NCBI GenBank assembly: GCA_903772945.1
Contig: CAICTM010000304.1
Location: 1-64,000, forward strand
DNA length: 64,000 nt
Source of the DNA: Seminavis robusta
Lineage: Eukaryota > Bacillariophyta > Bacillariophyceae > Naviculales > Naviculaceae
Direction: 5' to 3'
A model generated the notes under the pieces. The model was not told the DNA's origin. It saw only the letters and a list, made by a program, of their open reading frames with translations, and searched no databases. Positions 10,925 to 20,822 of this stretch are shown one piece after another. Every line of letters begins with the position of its first letter. Positions within the stretch are counted from its first letter, which is position 1. The position numbers and the translations under genes are program-made.

Positions 10925-11568
10925 AAGATGTCCTTGGTGGGTGCCCAAATTGAGACTGAATGGGGTACTTTGAGGGCTCCATTTTGAAGTCGCCGTCTAT
11001 TGCTGCGCCGACTTTGTCAGTTTCAGCAGTCCGCAAGGGCATCACAAAAGGATATCCTTTGGGTTTCACAAGATTCATAGGGCTTCATGGTTCTGGAACG
11101 GTGCAATCTCAATCACAGTCCTTCCTATACAACTACCAGTGTTGTCTTGCAACTTCAAAGCTACCAACTTGACCACCTGGAAATCATCGTAGTAGAGAAT
11201 ACCATTGCAGAGTCCAAAACAAACTTGCATAGATTGTCGATGTCGGGCCTAATGAGGGCCGCTGAGAATAGGCCATGGAAACATGCCTTCAATGCACCGG
11301 CATTGCGGATTCCTCTAACAAAATCACTGTTGGGACGCTTCAGATAGAACTTAATAGTCATTGATACTGCTTCCTTTTTACCAAAAATGGGACCGTTTCT
11401 TGCCTCAGGAATAGCAGCCTTGACGGCATCCTTGAATGCCAACATCTCTTGCTTCGCTGGATTGAAGAAGCCATTGCGGTAGTACCTCATACGTGGTAGT
11501 GCATTAGGCTTCATGTGGACCTCAGCAGTATACATCCTGTCATCTGTTAGATCAACAATTTCCGCCAT
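10925..11568 (-). pseudogene. RusA-like Holliday junction resolvase, broken
   Basis: An open frame from an ATG at 11568 reads through a typical RusA N-terminal half (MRYYRNGFFNP) and then RPDIDNLCKFVLD, the signature acidic motif of RusA resolvases. Family similarity continues downstream to about 10925, but the gene looks broken, with about one break. RusA enzymes cut four-way junctions and are common in phages, giant viruses and some mobile elements. They are not normal nuclear genes of diatoms. With the AlkB-like gene and the recombinase it probably forms one element; a viral origin is also possible. Confidence 0.65.
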
Positions 11569-12753
11569 GGCCAGTCTTTTGGTTCAGAACATGAGTGGAC
11601 TGACTTTGTGTGTGGCGGAACTTCATGCTGTGATGGTTGTTGTGGTCTACTCACTGTGAGCAGCAGATTTTACTCTTTGGGTAAACGTATTCTGGTACCC
11701 CCTCAAAATGTACTCTTTTACTGTGGAAAAGTATACGTGTATGCTAAAATGACTGTGAGCAAGGTTCACTTAGAGCCGACTGGCGGACAGGTGCAGCTAC
11801 TGCATTCTAACTAGCCACCTGTGAGTGACACCCCCCCATTTACGTCATCTCCCACACTCACACCACAAACTATTTTACACTGTATGCCAATGCCAAGTGC
11901 TGACAGAATGATTCGATTCGATTCGATTAGTCCAATCATTCGATTTGAGTGACAGTCTGGATAGGGTACAGATCGTAGAATGGAATCAAGACCATTGTTA
12001 CGTACATGTAGCTTTTCAAATAAATACCAGGTACTACCGGTATCGGGTACTGGTACTCCAGCCCACGCCTCCGTACTTTCATCTGCTACACTCTTTGACG
12101 TCAGATCTTTCAAATTACTACTACTGGTACTAACTACTAGTAGGATCATCCTGATCCTGGAGTGCTTGGGCAACTCAAGTGACATCAGCTAGTGTTAGAA
12201 GAGGAACGACTTACTTGTTCAAGCGTGAATGTACGTACTCTCGTGCATCGCACAACTGGAGCTGGCTACTGGCTACAGTACCACCAGCTACCTGTCCCTG
12301 TTAGAGATGGGAGCTGGACCTCACTATTGGAGAACTCTTATCTGAGTATTTCGGCCAAACGCCCAAGCAGTACAGCGTACTAGCTAGAGTACTAGTACGG
12401 ACGATACGGGTGGCTACGAAGACGGTATGTACGTACCGGTACCAATGGTACGGTACCTTTAAGGTTAAACCTGGTAACATTACATGACGCCTTTCTTCCT
12501 CCAGAGATTTAAACAATAGAGTTCATTTATTTGCCTTGGGTACCGCGGTTCCAAAGGACACTCAGTCGTGAATGACGTATGATACTCCTGATGGATCATT
12601 CCTCTTTTTTTGAGAAACGATGGCAATGATGTCGGCGTCTCTTGCTGCCTCTCTTCATTCCTGAGTCATTTGGATCATCGTACCGCAGCTTCTACCATCA
12701 ACGCAACGCACTGCGTAGAATCACTTCTCTCGATAATCAACAGTGTCACCACC
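11569..12753. other. Gene-free stretch with palindrome-rich simple DNA
   Basis: Contains an ATTCGATTCGATTCGATT run near 11910-11930 and dense ACCGGTAC, GTACGTAC and CTAGTACTAG words between 12030 and 12480. No coding sequence is supported. The boundary between the mobile-element nest and host DNA probably lies here. The last part is the upstream region of the dehydrogenase gene. Confidence 0.5.
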
Positions 12754-13932
12754 ATGAATCTCTTCCTCAAGCTCTTTCTGGTCTCCCTTTCGTTGACCCA
12801 ACCATGTGAGGCGTGGGCTCCATCCTCGGTGGAATCAAGCTCTGCCTCCAGTGCAGGGACAAAGGATGGTCTTTCACGTCGCAACTTTATGGCCACTTCG
12901 GTGGCTGGAGCTGTCTTGGCGGGCACTTCCCTGACGGTTCAACCAGCGCCGGCAGCTGCTGCCACCACTGGCCTCGACCTCGTCCAGCCCAATACTCTCA
13001 ACGGCAAGGTGGTTGTCATTACTGGAGCCAGCACTGGATTGGGGCTGGAATCAGCCAAGGCATTGGCCAAGGGTGGCGCCACTGTGGTGTTGACTGCTCG
13101 AAGCGAAAAGAAGGGTGCAACTGCCACGGATGTTGTCAAGCAGTATCTCCAAGCAGAGGGCGTGCAAAACGACAAGTTATACACAGTGCTACTGGATTTG
13201 GACGATTTGGCAAATGTCAAGTCCTTTCCTGCTCGCTTTGAAAAGACACTGGGAGAAGGAACCAAAATTGATGTCCTCATGAACAATGCTGGTGTCATGG
13301 CCATTCCCGATCGCCAGATCACCAAGGACGGTTACGAACGGACGTTCCAATCGAACCATCTCGGGCACTTTGCCCTCACAGCCAAACTCACTCCTTACCT
13401 CAAGAGCGATGCTCGTATCATTAATGTCTCCTCACTCGCCTATCAAATGGCAGGCAAGGGACTCGATTTGGATAATCTCAACGGTGAAAAGGAATACAGC
13501 CAATGGGGATCCTACGGGCAATCCAAACTGGAAAACATTCTCTTCACACAAGAACTACAACGACGAGCCGATGCCGAGGGCATTCCCTTGACAGCTACCA
13601 GTTTGCATCCGGGAGCTGTCAACACGGACCTGGCCCGTAACATGATGGGCGGCGAGAAAGTATGGTACGAGAAGAAAGAAAGAGGACCTACCAATGCCAT
13701 GGAGAATATCTTGCAAGCTACAATCAACAAGACCCTCCTGACGCCGGAACAGGGTGCCGCGACACAGGTTTACTTGGCGGCAACCAACGATGCGGAAGAG
13801 AAGGGAAAATTCTACTCAGATCTAAAACCACAAAAGCTGCCAGCCTTTGCCACGGATGAACAGATGGCCAAGGCTCTCTGGGAGCAAAGTGAACAACTAT
13901 CAGGAGTCAAGTTTTCACTGAAAGGCAATTAA
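12754..13932 (+). CDS. Short-chain dehydrogenase/reductase with plastid and Tat-type targeting
   Basis: A 392-residue protein; the start is the ACCATGA at 12754, because the longer frame upstream does not look like protein. Residues 1-18 are a signal peptide ending CEA|WAPS, which fits the diatom plastid cleavage motif with an aromatic residue at +1. After a serine-rich transit-like stretch comes SRRNFMATSVAGAVLAG followed by PAPAAAA, a twin-arginine thylakoid-lumen signal. The mature part is a classical Rossmann SDR: TGASTGLG (NADP-binding loop), NNAG, an NVSS catalytic serine region, and YGQSK, the catalytic YxxxK. The layout resembles the protochlorophyllide reductase/retinol dehydrogenase-like branch, but the substrate is unknown. 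If targeting is as predicted, the enzyme acts in the thylakoid lumen, an unusual place for an SDR. No intron is seen. Confidence 0.9.
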   Translation: MNLFLKLFLVSLSLTQPCEAWAPSSVESSSASSAGTKDGLSRRNFMATSVAGAVLAGTSLTVQPAPAAAATTGLDLVQPNTLNGKVVVITGASTGLGLESAKALAKGGATVVLTARSEKKGATATDVVKQYLQAEGVQNDKLYTVLLDLDDLANVKSFPARFEKTLGEGTKIDVLMNNAGVMAIPDRQITKDGYERTFQSNHLGHFALTAKLTPYLKSDARIINVSSLAYQMAGKGLDLDNLNGEKEYSQWGSYGQSKLENILFTQELQRRADAEGIPLTATSLHPGAVNTDLARNMMGGEKVWYEKKERGPTNAMENILQATINKTLLTPEQGAATQVYLAATNDAEEKGKFYSDLKPQKLPAFATDEQMAKALWEQSEQLSGVKFSLKGN

Positions 13933-14520
13933 AAATTATTAGTTTAGAACTAGTGCATCTACACCTGGTTGGATGGCACTTGTCAAATTGGAAACCATTG
14001 ATACATGTAGTTTAGAAATCAGGAAGAGAGCGTTGCACGACAGCTCAGCTAGCTACAGTACCTCTTGTCGTGGCATGAAATGGTGTTCAAGTTCAGCCGA
14101 GCTATGGTAGGAGTCACCAGTTTACTATCTCGGGTATCAAAACAATGACAAAGCAACCCAAGTCCGCGGTGGACAGTACATAATTCCCGTGGCGATGGGA
14201 CAGTGGACGGCTATAAATCACATACCGGTAGCAGCAACAGGGCCCCGATGGCGACCTCATTGACTACCTGAACAGACGATACAACATTGCGTACCGTCCT
14301 GCTCTGTGAGGAGAAATTGGCACGGTCTTCGCAATGCATGCGTGGCCGACCACACAGGCTTATCTAATCGCGCCTACAGTCATCCTTGCGAAGACTGCTC
14401 AAAACACCGTCACTGCTACTTCGCCGTGGTGTCACAGGTTGGCGTCCCAACTCCAACAGACCACTTTTCTTCTGTTTGGCCAATAGACTCGACTGCCGCT
14501 CCATCCTGATACCATCCACC
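13933..14520. other. Intergenic, nothing recognised
   Basis: This 588-base spacer holds the end of the dehydrogenase transcript and the upstream region of the next gene. It contains no convincing ORF or RNA gene. Confidence 0.5.
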
Positions 14521-15234
14521 ATGGGTCTCTACAACCCCAGCTATCTTCACCAACCGAGAGCGTATATCGTGGATAATTCCGAGCTGTCAATCCTTCAATG
14601 TAGCATCAATGGAGTCATGGACGTGATGACAGTCTGGCTGGCCGAATCAGCGCTTCCGCTTTGGGTTCGAGGGTGGTTGGCCATTCTTCTTATGGGTGGA
14701 TATTTGCTCCCTTTTGCATTTATCCCCCACCCCTTTGGGATTACGAATGCGGTGTGCTACTTTTTAATGATTATGATTGCTGGTCCGATGCTGGTCCAGA
14801 TCAGGGGAATGGACAAGAACGCGATTGCTGTAGCTCAGTACATCGCCTGTACACCGATTTTGGTTATCAATATATTGTCCCTGACAACAGATTGGATCGG
14901 AGACGAACAATTAACTTGGGACAACGCTGATACGGGTTACGAGAAAGCTAGGGTCGTTGCTTGCTGGATCAACACGGGTATATACGTAGTTTCTCTGCTG
15001 TTTGATCTACAAGATTCCTATCAATATTGGATTCTGGGAAACCAGGCTATTGTTCGAAGTAAATGGACCACAGAGCAACTTGAAAGCGGCGATTGTGGAA
15101 TGAAGAGACTTGAAGGCGCACCAGAAACCGTAAAAGAAACTCCAACAATGGACACCATACCGGTACCGAGTCGACCACCAGTAACCCGACCCGTACAACC
15201 AGGGAACTATGATATTTCAGAGCATTCAGTCTGA
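14521..15234 (+). CDS. Small multi-pass membrane protein of unknown function
   Basis: A 237-residue protein starting at CCACCATGG (14521). A longer in-frame stretch upstream lacks protein-like composition. There are about four hydrophobic segments: around residues 38-64 (GWLAILLMGGYLLPFAF), 72-90 (VCYFLMIMIAGPML), 100-120 (IACTPILVINILSL) and 145-165 (NTGIYVVSLLFDL). The C-terminal tail of about 60 residues is hydrophilic and proline-rich, ending ISEHSV. I recognise no family. It is a single exon. The composition and length suggest a lineage-specific diatom membrane protein. Confidence 0.7.
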   Translation: MGLYNPSYLHQPRAYIVDNSELSILQCSINGVMDVMTVWLAESALPLWVRGWLAILLMGGYLLPFAFIPHPFGITNAVCYFLMIMIAGPMLVQIRGMDKNAIAVAQYIACTPILVINILSLTTDWIGDEQLTWDNADTGYEKARVVACWINTGIYVVSLLFDLQDSYQYWILGNQAIVRSKWTTEQLESGDCGMKRLEGAPETVKETPTMDTIPVPSRPPVTRPVQPGNYDISEHSV

Positions 15235-15598
15235 AGGAATGACTGACTCAATCAATTGTACCGTCGTGATACGGTATGTAGCTAAATTCTGAGCAAGTAA
15301 TTCCTGGTTGTGTGGTGGAATACATGTACATTGTGAACAGTATTCTTTTCAATCATGATGTGTTGAGTAAGAACCGGGTTTCTAAACATCGAGGTGGGAG
15401 CGAAGTGTAAATTGTTGGTGTCACTCACTCCCTTGCAAGAAACTAAATTGAAGTGGCTGAGGTGCGTACCGGTACTTTCAGACGTGCTTAGGCACGAGCG
15501 TCTCAAAGCTGAAGATTGTTTGAATTTAGTCTCGTAGACTAGTGACACCGCTATCATAGAAGCAAACACTCCAAACTAGTCCGACACAACCAAAGAAA
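15235..15598. other. Intergenic, nothing recognised
   Basis: A spacer of 364 bases before the next plus-strand gene; no feature seen. Confidence 0.45.
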
Positions 15599-16975
15599 AT
15601 GATGAAACAGAATCGATATCTACCGGTTCCCACAAAACTCAAGGCCTTGTCCGCAAAAACAGCAGCATTGTTTTCTCGGTCCAAGCGACGAGAGTCCCAT
15701 CTCCCACCAGCGTGTGAGACCGTTGATATCCTGATTGGCGAAATCGCTTCTCTAAAGAGCACCATCGATGCACTCGAATCTGGCTTCTACGATGCATCTA
15801 CTTCCAAAGTACACATCAGAAAAACGAAGGCAGGACCTAAGACTCACCGAGAGTACACAAGGTTGCTGGAATCCATTGGCCATCTCCCCAACTTGAAGGA
15901 GCTCTCGATAGTCTCAATCGACGGAGATGACTTTCATTTGCCAATTGAAGCCCTTAAGAAAGCCCTGCGAGGTGCCTCCCCAACAATCTGCAAGGTCAAG
16001 TTGCAAAAACTTAGACTCCTGTGTGGACACTATCGTGACTTTGAAATCCGAGGTGTTTCCCTTAAACTGCATCGTCTGGAAGAGATTGAGATCAGCCACT
16101 GCTCTGAGGGTTTTATTGAAAGTTCAGGCGTGATTTCCCCGGTCGGACTATGCCTAGGAGGCTTTCTGGAAAGTCTAACTTCTGCTCGGTCTCTGAAAAA
16201 AGTGATTCTGCGGCAAGATTCGGTGGAGACCGTTTTGACGCAACGCACCGAAGCCCTCGTACAATCTTGCTTGCTTTTGGAAGAACTCGTCCTCGCGGGC
16301 CTTGTCACTGAGGTGTCTGTGTGGGATACTATTGTTCCCAGAATAAATCATCTATACGCACGAAACATCAAGAAGCTGCATCTTGACCGCTGTCGCTTGA
16401 CCACAGCCAGCCTTGATTCCTTTTTGGGTTTGTTGGGTCCTGACTCGCCTCTGGAAGATTTTGAGTTCGTGCCAATGATCAATGGTTTGGCGTTAGGCGC
16501 GTGTTTCTATACAATGGGAGACCCCAACACGCCACGACGCATATCATGGGGCCGTCATGTGGAGGCCGGTGCTCTCACTTGGACTAAGTTATTGGGTGAA
16601 GCCGTTCCGAAGGCGCTTGAGTCCAACACGCGTCTACGGAGGCTAAGGATCAAAGCAGAGGGAGGCGTCAACTTGTTTGTCCCGGTTGCAATTCAACAAT
16701 CCTGGCTGGAGCTGCTCGAAAAAGGCCGCAATAGAACAATGTTGGACTTTGGGTTCTTCAGGCGTGATGGTTACACCTTTGGGTACGAAGATCAAGAGCT
16801 TACTGCCAAACTGGAGCACTATCTGAAGCTCAACCGATACGTTCCGATTCTTGAAGCCATGAAAGACGAGGAACGAGACCATACCATTGTGCAAGTGTTG
16901 GCCGATGCATCAGACGACGTTCCGTGCTTGTTTCATGTTCTCCAGAAATATCCGTACGTCTGTTCACTCGCTTGA
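15599..16975 (+). CDS. RNI/LRR-like protein of diatom type
   Basis: A 458-residue single-exon protein that starts with two adjacent ATGs. Residues 40-60 look like a short coiled coil (DILIGEIASLKSTIDALESG). From about residue 85 there are irregular leucine-rich repeats of the ribonuclease-inhibitor type: HLPNLKELSIV, KLHRLEEIEISHC, SLKKVILR, LLEELVLAGL, NIKKLHLDRCRL and RLRRLRIKAEGG. The spacing is loose, as in the large RNI-like families expanded in diatoms. No signal peptide, membrane segment or enzymatic domain is visible. A role in protein-protein interaction is likely; the partner is unknown. Confidence 0.75.
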   Translation: MMKQNRYLPVPTKLKALSAKTAALFSRSKRRESHLPPACETVDILIGEIASLKSTIDALESGFYDASTSKVHIRKTKAGPKTHREYTRLLESIGHLPNLKELSIVSIDGDDFHLPIEALKKALRGASPTICKVKLQKLRLLCGHYRDFEIRGVSLKLHRLEEIEISHCSEGFIESSGVISPVGLCLGGFLESLTSARSLKKVILRQDSVETVLTQRTEALVQSCLLLEELVLAGLVTEVSVWDTIVPRINHLYARNIKKLHLDRCRLTTASLDSFLGLLGPDSPLEDFEFVPMINGLALGACFYTMGDPNTPRRISWGRHVEAGALTWTKLLGEAVPKALESNTRLRRLRIKAEGGVNLFVPVAIQQSWLELLEKGRNRTMLDFGFFRRDGYTFGYEDQELTAKLEHYLKLNRYVPILEAMKDEERDHTIVQVLADASDDVPCLFHVLQKYPYVCSLA

Positions 16976-17298
16976 GCCACCAGGACGATGATTCGATTGA
17001 TCCTTCGAAACCCGGCCTCTTGATACTTCGAATTGGTGGACAGCAGGTCTCACGACCAGACGATACGCAATGAACTTGTAATACAGTATTGAAATAGTCT
17101 ACTACCTGCTGGATTTGCCCTGATGAGAAGGGATGTTTCTGGCTCTCCACAAAGTGCCATACTTTCTGCGGTGCGGGCCCACGACGAAACCAGACTGCCT
17201 CCATGCAACTGAATATCAGCGTGGGCCATGTAAGCATCGGGAATGATACCGAGGTGGGTTGTCGTGTGTCTCATACGCCTCCCAGCCAGGCAATGCGG
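16976..17298. other. Convergent intergenic spacer
   Basis: These 323 bases lie between two converging genes and hold their 3' ends. Nothing else is seen. Confidence 0.45.
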
Positions 17299-18306
17299 TT
17301 AGTCCATTCCCAGCTGATAGTCGGTCATGTCAGGATCTTCTTCCAGCAACTTTTGTTCCGTCTTTTGTTCCTTGATTGAGGCAAGGAATTCATCCAGGAA
17401 CGCATTGTATTCCTGAGGGTGAGCCATCAAATGTTGACAGTGCTTGGATTTCGTAAATCGTTTCACCATCATTTTGCTTTCTGGACGCTTCTTTCTATAT
17501 TCAATCACCTCCTGGACCTTCTCATAGTCCGTCAATCTGTCTGAGGTGCTGTAAATGTAACCTTGTCGCTTGGCGATATCTGAGTCCAGCATATGCTGCC
17601 AGTGCAATTCGGCTCCGGGTTTTTGTTCCGTCAGCTTGCAAATGATCATGGTGATAACGGAAAACACCACGAACATGAACTGGATAATAAGTTGCACAGT
17701 TCTATTGGGAACTCCGGCCGCAATCGCCTGGATCCCAGTGCCAACCCCCAAGTAAGCTGGGCTGGAATCGAAGACCTGTCCGCCCCTCTGTATAGCATCA
17801 TACAGGATCATCAAGTCCTCCTGATTGCCAGTTTTTGGTTCTTTGGCATCTCTAGCCTCCATCAGAAGAAGTTCCAATTGCTCCAAAACAACACATCCAC
17901 CACCACTGAAAACATGAATGATGACTGGGATTGTCTTGTCTTCAGATGCTTTAAGTAGCTTGATTGCTTCTTTGGCAGCATCCATACCCAATTTCTTCAA
18001 GTTCTCGTTTCGCTTGAACATGACAGACTGAAGGAAGGAATCAATAGGACACGCCAACACAATGATGAGATTCAAATTAGAGCCGCCTGAACCATGAAAC
18101 ACCACAAATGCAACCACCAACTAACTACTCACGGCAGTGTCCCCCATTCCGTGAATGGTCGAGCATTTTCTTTCTCGATAGAGTTGAGCATAATTTCTCA
18201 GGTGCCTCGATTGAGATCCTAACCAGCCAAACAGTATTACAATAGCAGGGGGTGTTCCATCCTCTACGGCATGGACTTCAAGGAAGGAATCGTCAAGGTC
18301 GGCCAT
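17299..18306 (-). CDS. TMEM53: TMEM53/DUF829 alpha-beta hydrolase-like protein
   Basis: Two exons, 18129-18306 and 17299-18086, joined by a 42-base intron, encode 321 residues. The start is the ATG at 18306, because the open frame above it has no ATG. The N-terminus has AIVILFGWLGSQSRHLRNYAQLY, the GWxGxxxxxLxxY signature of DUF829. HVFSGGGCVVLEQL follows in the place of the hydrolase nucleophile elbow; here the centre is GGGC rather than GxSxG, so catalysis by serine is doubtful. The C-terminal half has a hydrophobic stretch (IQFMFVVFSVITMII), then HMLDSD, and a lysine-rich tail. In animals TMEM53 sits in the nuclear envelope. The role in diatoms is unknown. Confidence 0.8.
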
Positions 18307-19263
18307 GGTGTCAACTAGACTACTCAAAACAGATTCAGAGGGGATCTTTTGAGAGTGCAGTGACAGAAGACGCAGAACGGCAGAACGGAGGTTTTGTTCA
18401 CGAACGTGGCTCACTGGCTCCTAGCTAGCTAGGTACAGTGAGTAACCAAAGGTACATCAATGGCGATCTGGGATCTGTCCCTTGTTCCCTACTACTAGCT
18501 AGCTAGTAGTAGCTACCGTAGCCACCATAGCTAGTTCGAAGAAAAAATAAGTGGTGAGGTAACTTCACCGACAAACAGGTCAACAAGACCTTCTTGAGGG
18601 CAGGAGGCATCAGTCTTTGCACTAGCTAACAGCTAGCTAGAGGGAGCCACTCCTCGAAATCCTGAAACGAATCACCAGAGAAGCTAATGAACTCCTGCAA
18701 CGAAATCTACAGAGTTTGCCTCCACAATCCCACATTTCACAAGTACCACAAGAGCCCAAGCCCTGATGATTTCGATGGGGGCTGAAAAAGTCAAACAACT
18801 GAAAAGTTACGAAGAGGAAAGTCTGTGTTTTAGTGATTCAGCAGTTGGTGAGTAAACTTACAAGTTCAGTCACTTTTTGCTAACATCATACAACACTTCA
18901 CAAACATAGGAGGCCAGAAGAAGGGGCGACTGATTCAATCGATTCGATTCATTCAATCAGCTAAAAAACTAGTAATAAGGTCCATTATGCATATTGATTT
19001 GAGATATAGTGCTATCTTGTAGGGGATGAACCAGGCGCCTCGCTTCGATTCTTTGGAAACCTGGCACAGTGTTAGAGAGCCAGCTCTTGAGCAACGGCAG
19101 TGCCGGTTTCACAAGCCACAAACTGACGTATGTAAGAAGGCTCTCTTCCATCTGTCAAATTGCAGGTTTGTTTGCTTGCTTGCTTGCCTGTACTGTACAG
19201 TACGGTACGCCTCCTGTTGGTTTCATTGTTGCCACCACAAAACTGAAGCTGATCAGCGACAGC
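18307..19263. other. Intergenic, simple palindromic words
   Basis: Includes repeated CTAGCTAG/CTACTAG words near 18420-18540 and a GATTCAATCGATTCGATTC run near 18940. No coding sequence is supported, although the open frame of the TMEM53-like gene extends up to 18414 without an ATG. Confidence 0.5.
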
Positions 19264-20049
19264 CTACTGCTGGGACAAGGTGGTACGAAACTGGAATTCT
19301 TCCCTGTGACGTTTCAGAAGAGAGTCCAATTTCTTTCTGTTCTGGAGCATGAACTTCTGGTCTCCGCGAGGGTAGATGGGGTCATGACGGTCATCAACCC
19401 AAAAGACATCCTCATCAGATAATGACGAGTTGTCGTTTTCTGTAGACTGTTCTTCGTCACTGTCAATATCCATGTCTTCCTCCTCATCATCTTCCTCATC
19501 ATCCGAAATCTCATTCGGATGCCAACCTTTGGTATTGGCAATGAACTGCTCTGCAAAATCTTCCGAAATGGTCAGACATCCTCTCAAGATGGTATCCACA
19601 TAGGACTGAACAATAGGAGTGTCTTCGGAAGGAGGGGCAAGGTTCTGTTGCATGTACATCCAAATTCGGATCGAACTTTGGTCTTGTGTCATGGCCTTGG
19701 CCTGCCAAAATGGGTCTTTCTCGTTCTTGTTGGAATCCAAAAAGGGCACCGGCTCCACATCATTAATATACAACGGCACTCGATTGTACCCACGCTCACG
19801 GGCATCGAATTGACTCAACTCGCGATCATTCACAGGCACCAGCACTCCCACGCACTCGGCGTCATCTTCGAAACGAACACCCATGGCCGTGAAACCAACG
19901 CTGGGGACCGCTTTGGCCCACGTCCGCTCCACATGCCGCACCAGCACCGGAGTGACTGTCTTTTCCGCCAATGTGGGAGCTGTAATGGCGCGACTGTGAG
20001 GGCAGATCAAGGACCCGTACCCAAAAACGAACTGTTGAATGGAATTCAT
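19264..20049 (-). CDS. Gamma-glutamylcyclotransferase-fold protein with acidic insert
   Basis: A 261-residue single-exon protein. The ATG at 20049 starts MNSIQQFVFGYGSL, and the YGSL motif near the N-terminus is diagnostic of the GGCT/AIG2 fold. ECVGVLVPV and FDARERGYNRV follow; the latter holds the glutamate expected to be catalytic. Family enzymes release 5-oxoproline from gamma-glutamyl compounds, for instance in glutathione turnover; which substrate applies here cannot be told. After the core comes an acidic stretch (about residues 180-220, EDDEEEDMDIDSDEE), then a basic, glutamine-rich end. The longer frame upstream of this ATG is not protein-like. A 68-base minisatellite lies 340-770 bases upstream. 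Confidence 0.85.
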   Translation of the reverse strand: MNSIQQFVFGYGSLICPHSRAITAPTLAEKTVTPVLVRHVERTWAKAVPSVGFTAMGVRFEDDAECVGVLVPVNDRELSQFDARERGYNRVPLYINDVEPVPFLDSNKNEKDPFWQAKAMTQDQSSIRIWMYMQQNLAPPSEDTPIVQSYVDTILRGCLTISEDFAEQFIANTKGWHPNEISDDEEDDEEEDMDIDSDEEQSTENDNSSLSDEDVFWVDDRHDPIYPRGDQKFMLQNRKKLDSLLKRHREEFQFRTTLSQQ

Positions 20050-20388
20050 GGTCTGATGTTTGTTTTGACAACGAGGCAAAAAATTATGCAAGAAATTCCT
20101 TTGGGATTGATTCCTTTGAGAGGTTGGGAGGTTGAGAGGTCTTGATTCCAAACTCGCTGTTCCATCATGATTGGGACAAGGCTTGTCATGACACGTCATC
20201 ATCAGGAATATAAATGGAAGGACGCACACTGACCATGACTGTCAATATTCTTCCACGGTCAAGCAAATCCACAATACGGTATCCAAAATAAAGGACAACG
20301 GAGGTGTAATAGATATACCGGGCGAGCTGAATTGAAAGATGGGCGGGCATAATAATATTGTTAAAGTTTGGCTGAAGGTAGTGTCATT

Positions 20389-20822
20389 AGATTTTTCCGT
20401 CTGAGAAAGTGGCGTGGTAGCTTACGGGAGTTTAGAGGTGTGCAACGTGAGACGTAAGATTTCTCCGTCTGAGAAAGTGGTGTGGTAGCTTTTTCCGTCT
20501 GAGAAAGTGGCGTGGTAGCTTACGGGAGTTTAGAGGTGTGCAACGTGAGACGTAAGATTTTTCCGTCTGAGAAAGAGGCATTGTAGCTTACAAGAGTTTA
20601 GAGGTGTGCAAGGCCAGTCATTAGATTTTTCCATCTGAGAAAGTGGCGTGGTAGCTTACGGGAGTTTAGAGGTGTGCAACGTGAGTCAATAATTTTTTCC
20701 GTCTGAGAAAGTGGCGTGGTAGCTTACGGGAGTTTAGAGGTGTGCATCGTGAGTCAATAGATTTTTCCATCTGAGAAAGTGGCGTGGTAGCTTACGGGAG
20801 TTTAGAGGTGGGCATCGTGAGG
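20389..20822. repeat. Minisatellite, about 68-base unit, six and a half copies
   Basis: The repeated unit starts near AGATTTTTCCGTCTGAGAAA and continues through a GTGGCGTGGTAGC and a GGGAGTTTAGAGGTGTGCA core. Six full copies and one shortened copy stand head to tail, and the unit ends vary between GAGACGTA and GAGTCAAT. No open reading frame spans it. It lies in the upstream region of the cyclotransferase-fold gene. Confidence 0.9.

Noticed and set aside
12610-12753. An N-terminal extension of the dehydrogenase
   Set aside because: The signal peptide begins at the ATG at 12754, and the upstream part has no targeting or protein-like features.
20389-20822. A CRISPR-like array
   Set aside because: The repeats are directly adjacent with no unique spacers, and the organism is a eukaryote.
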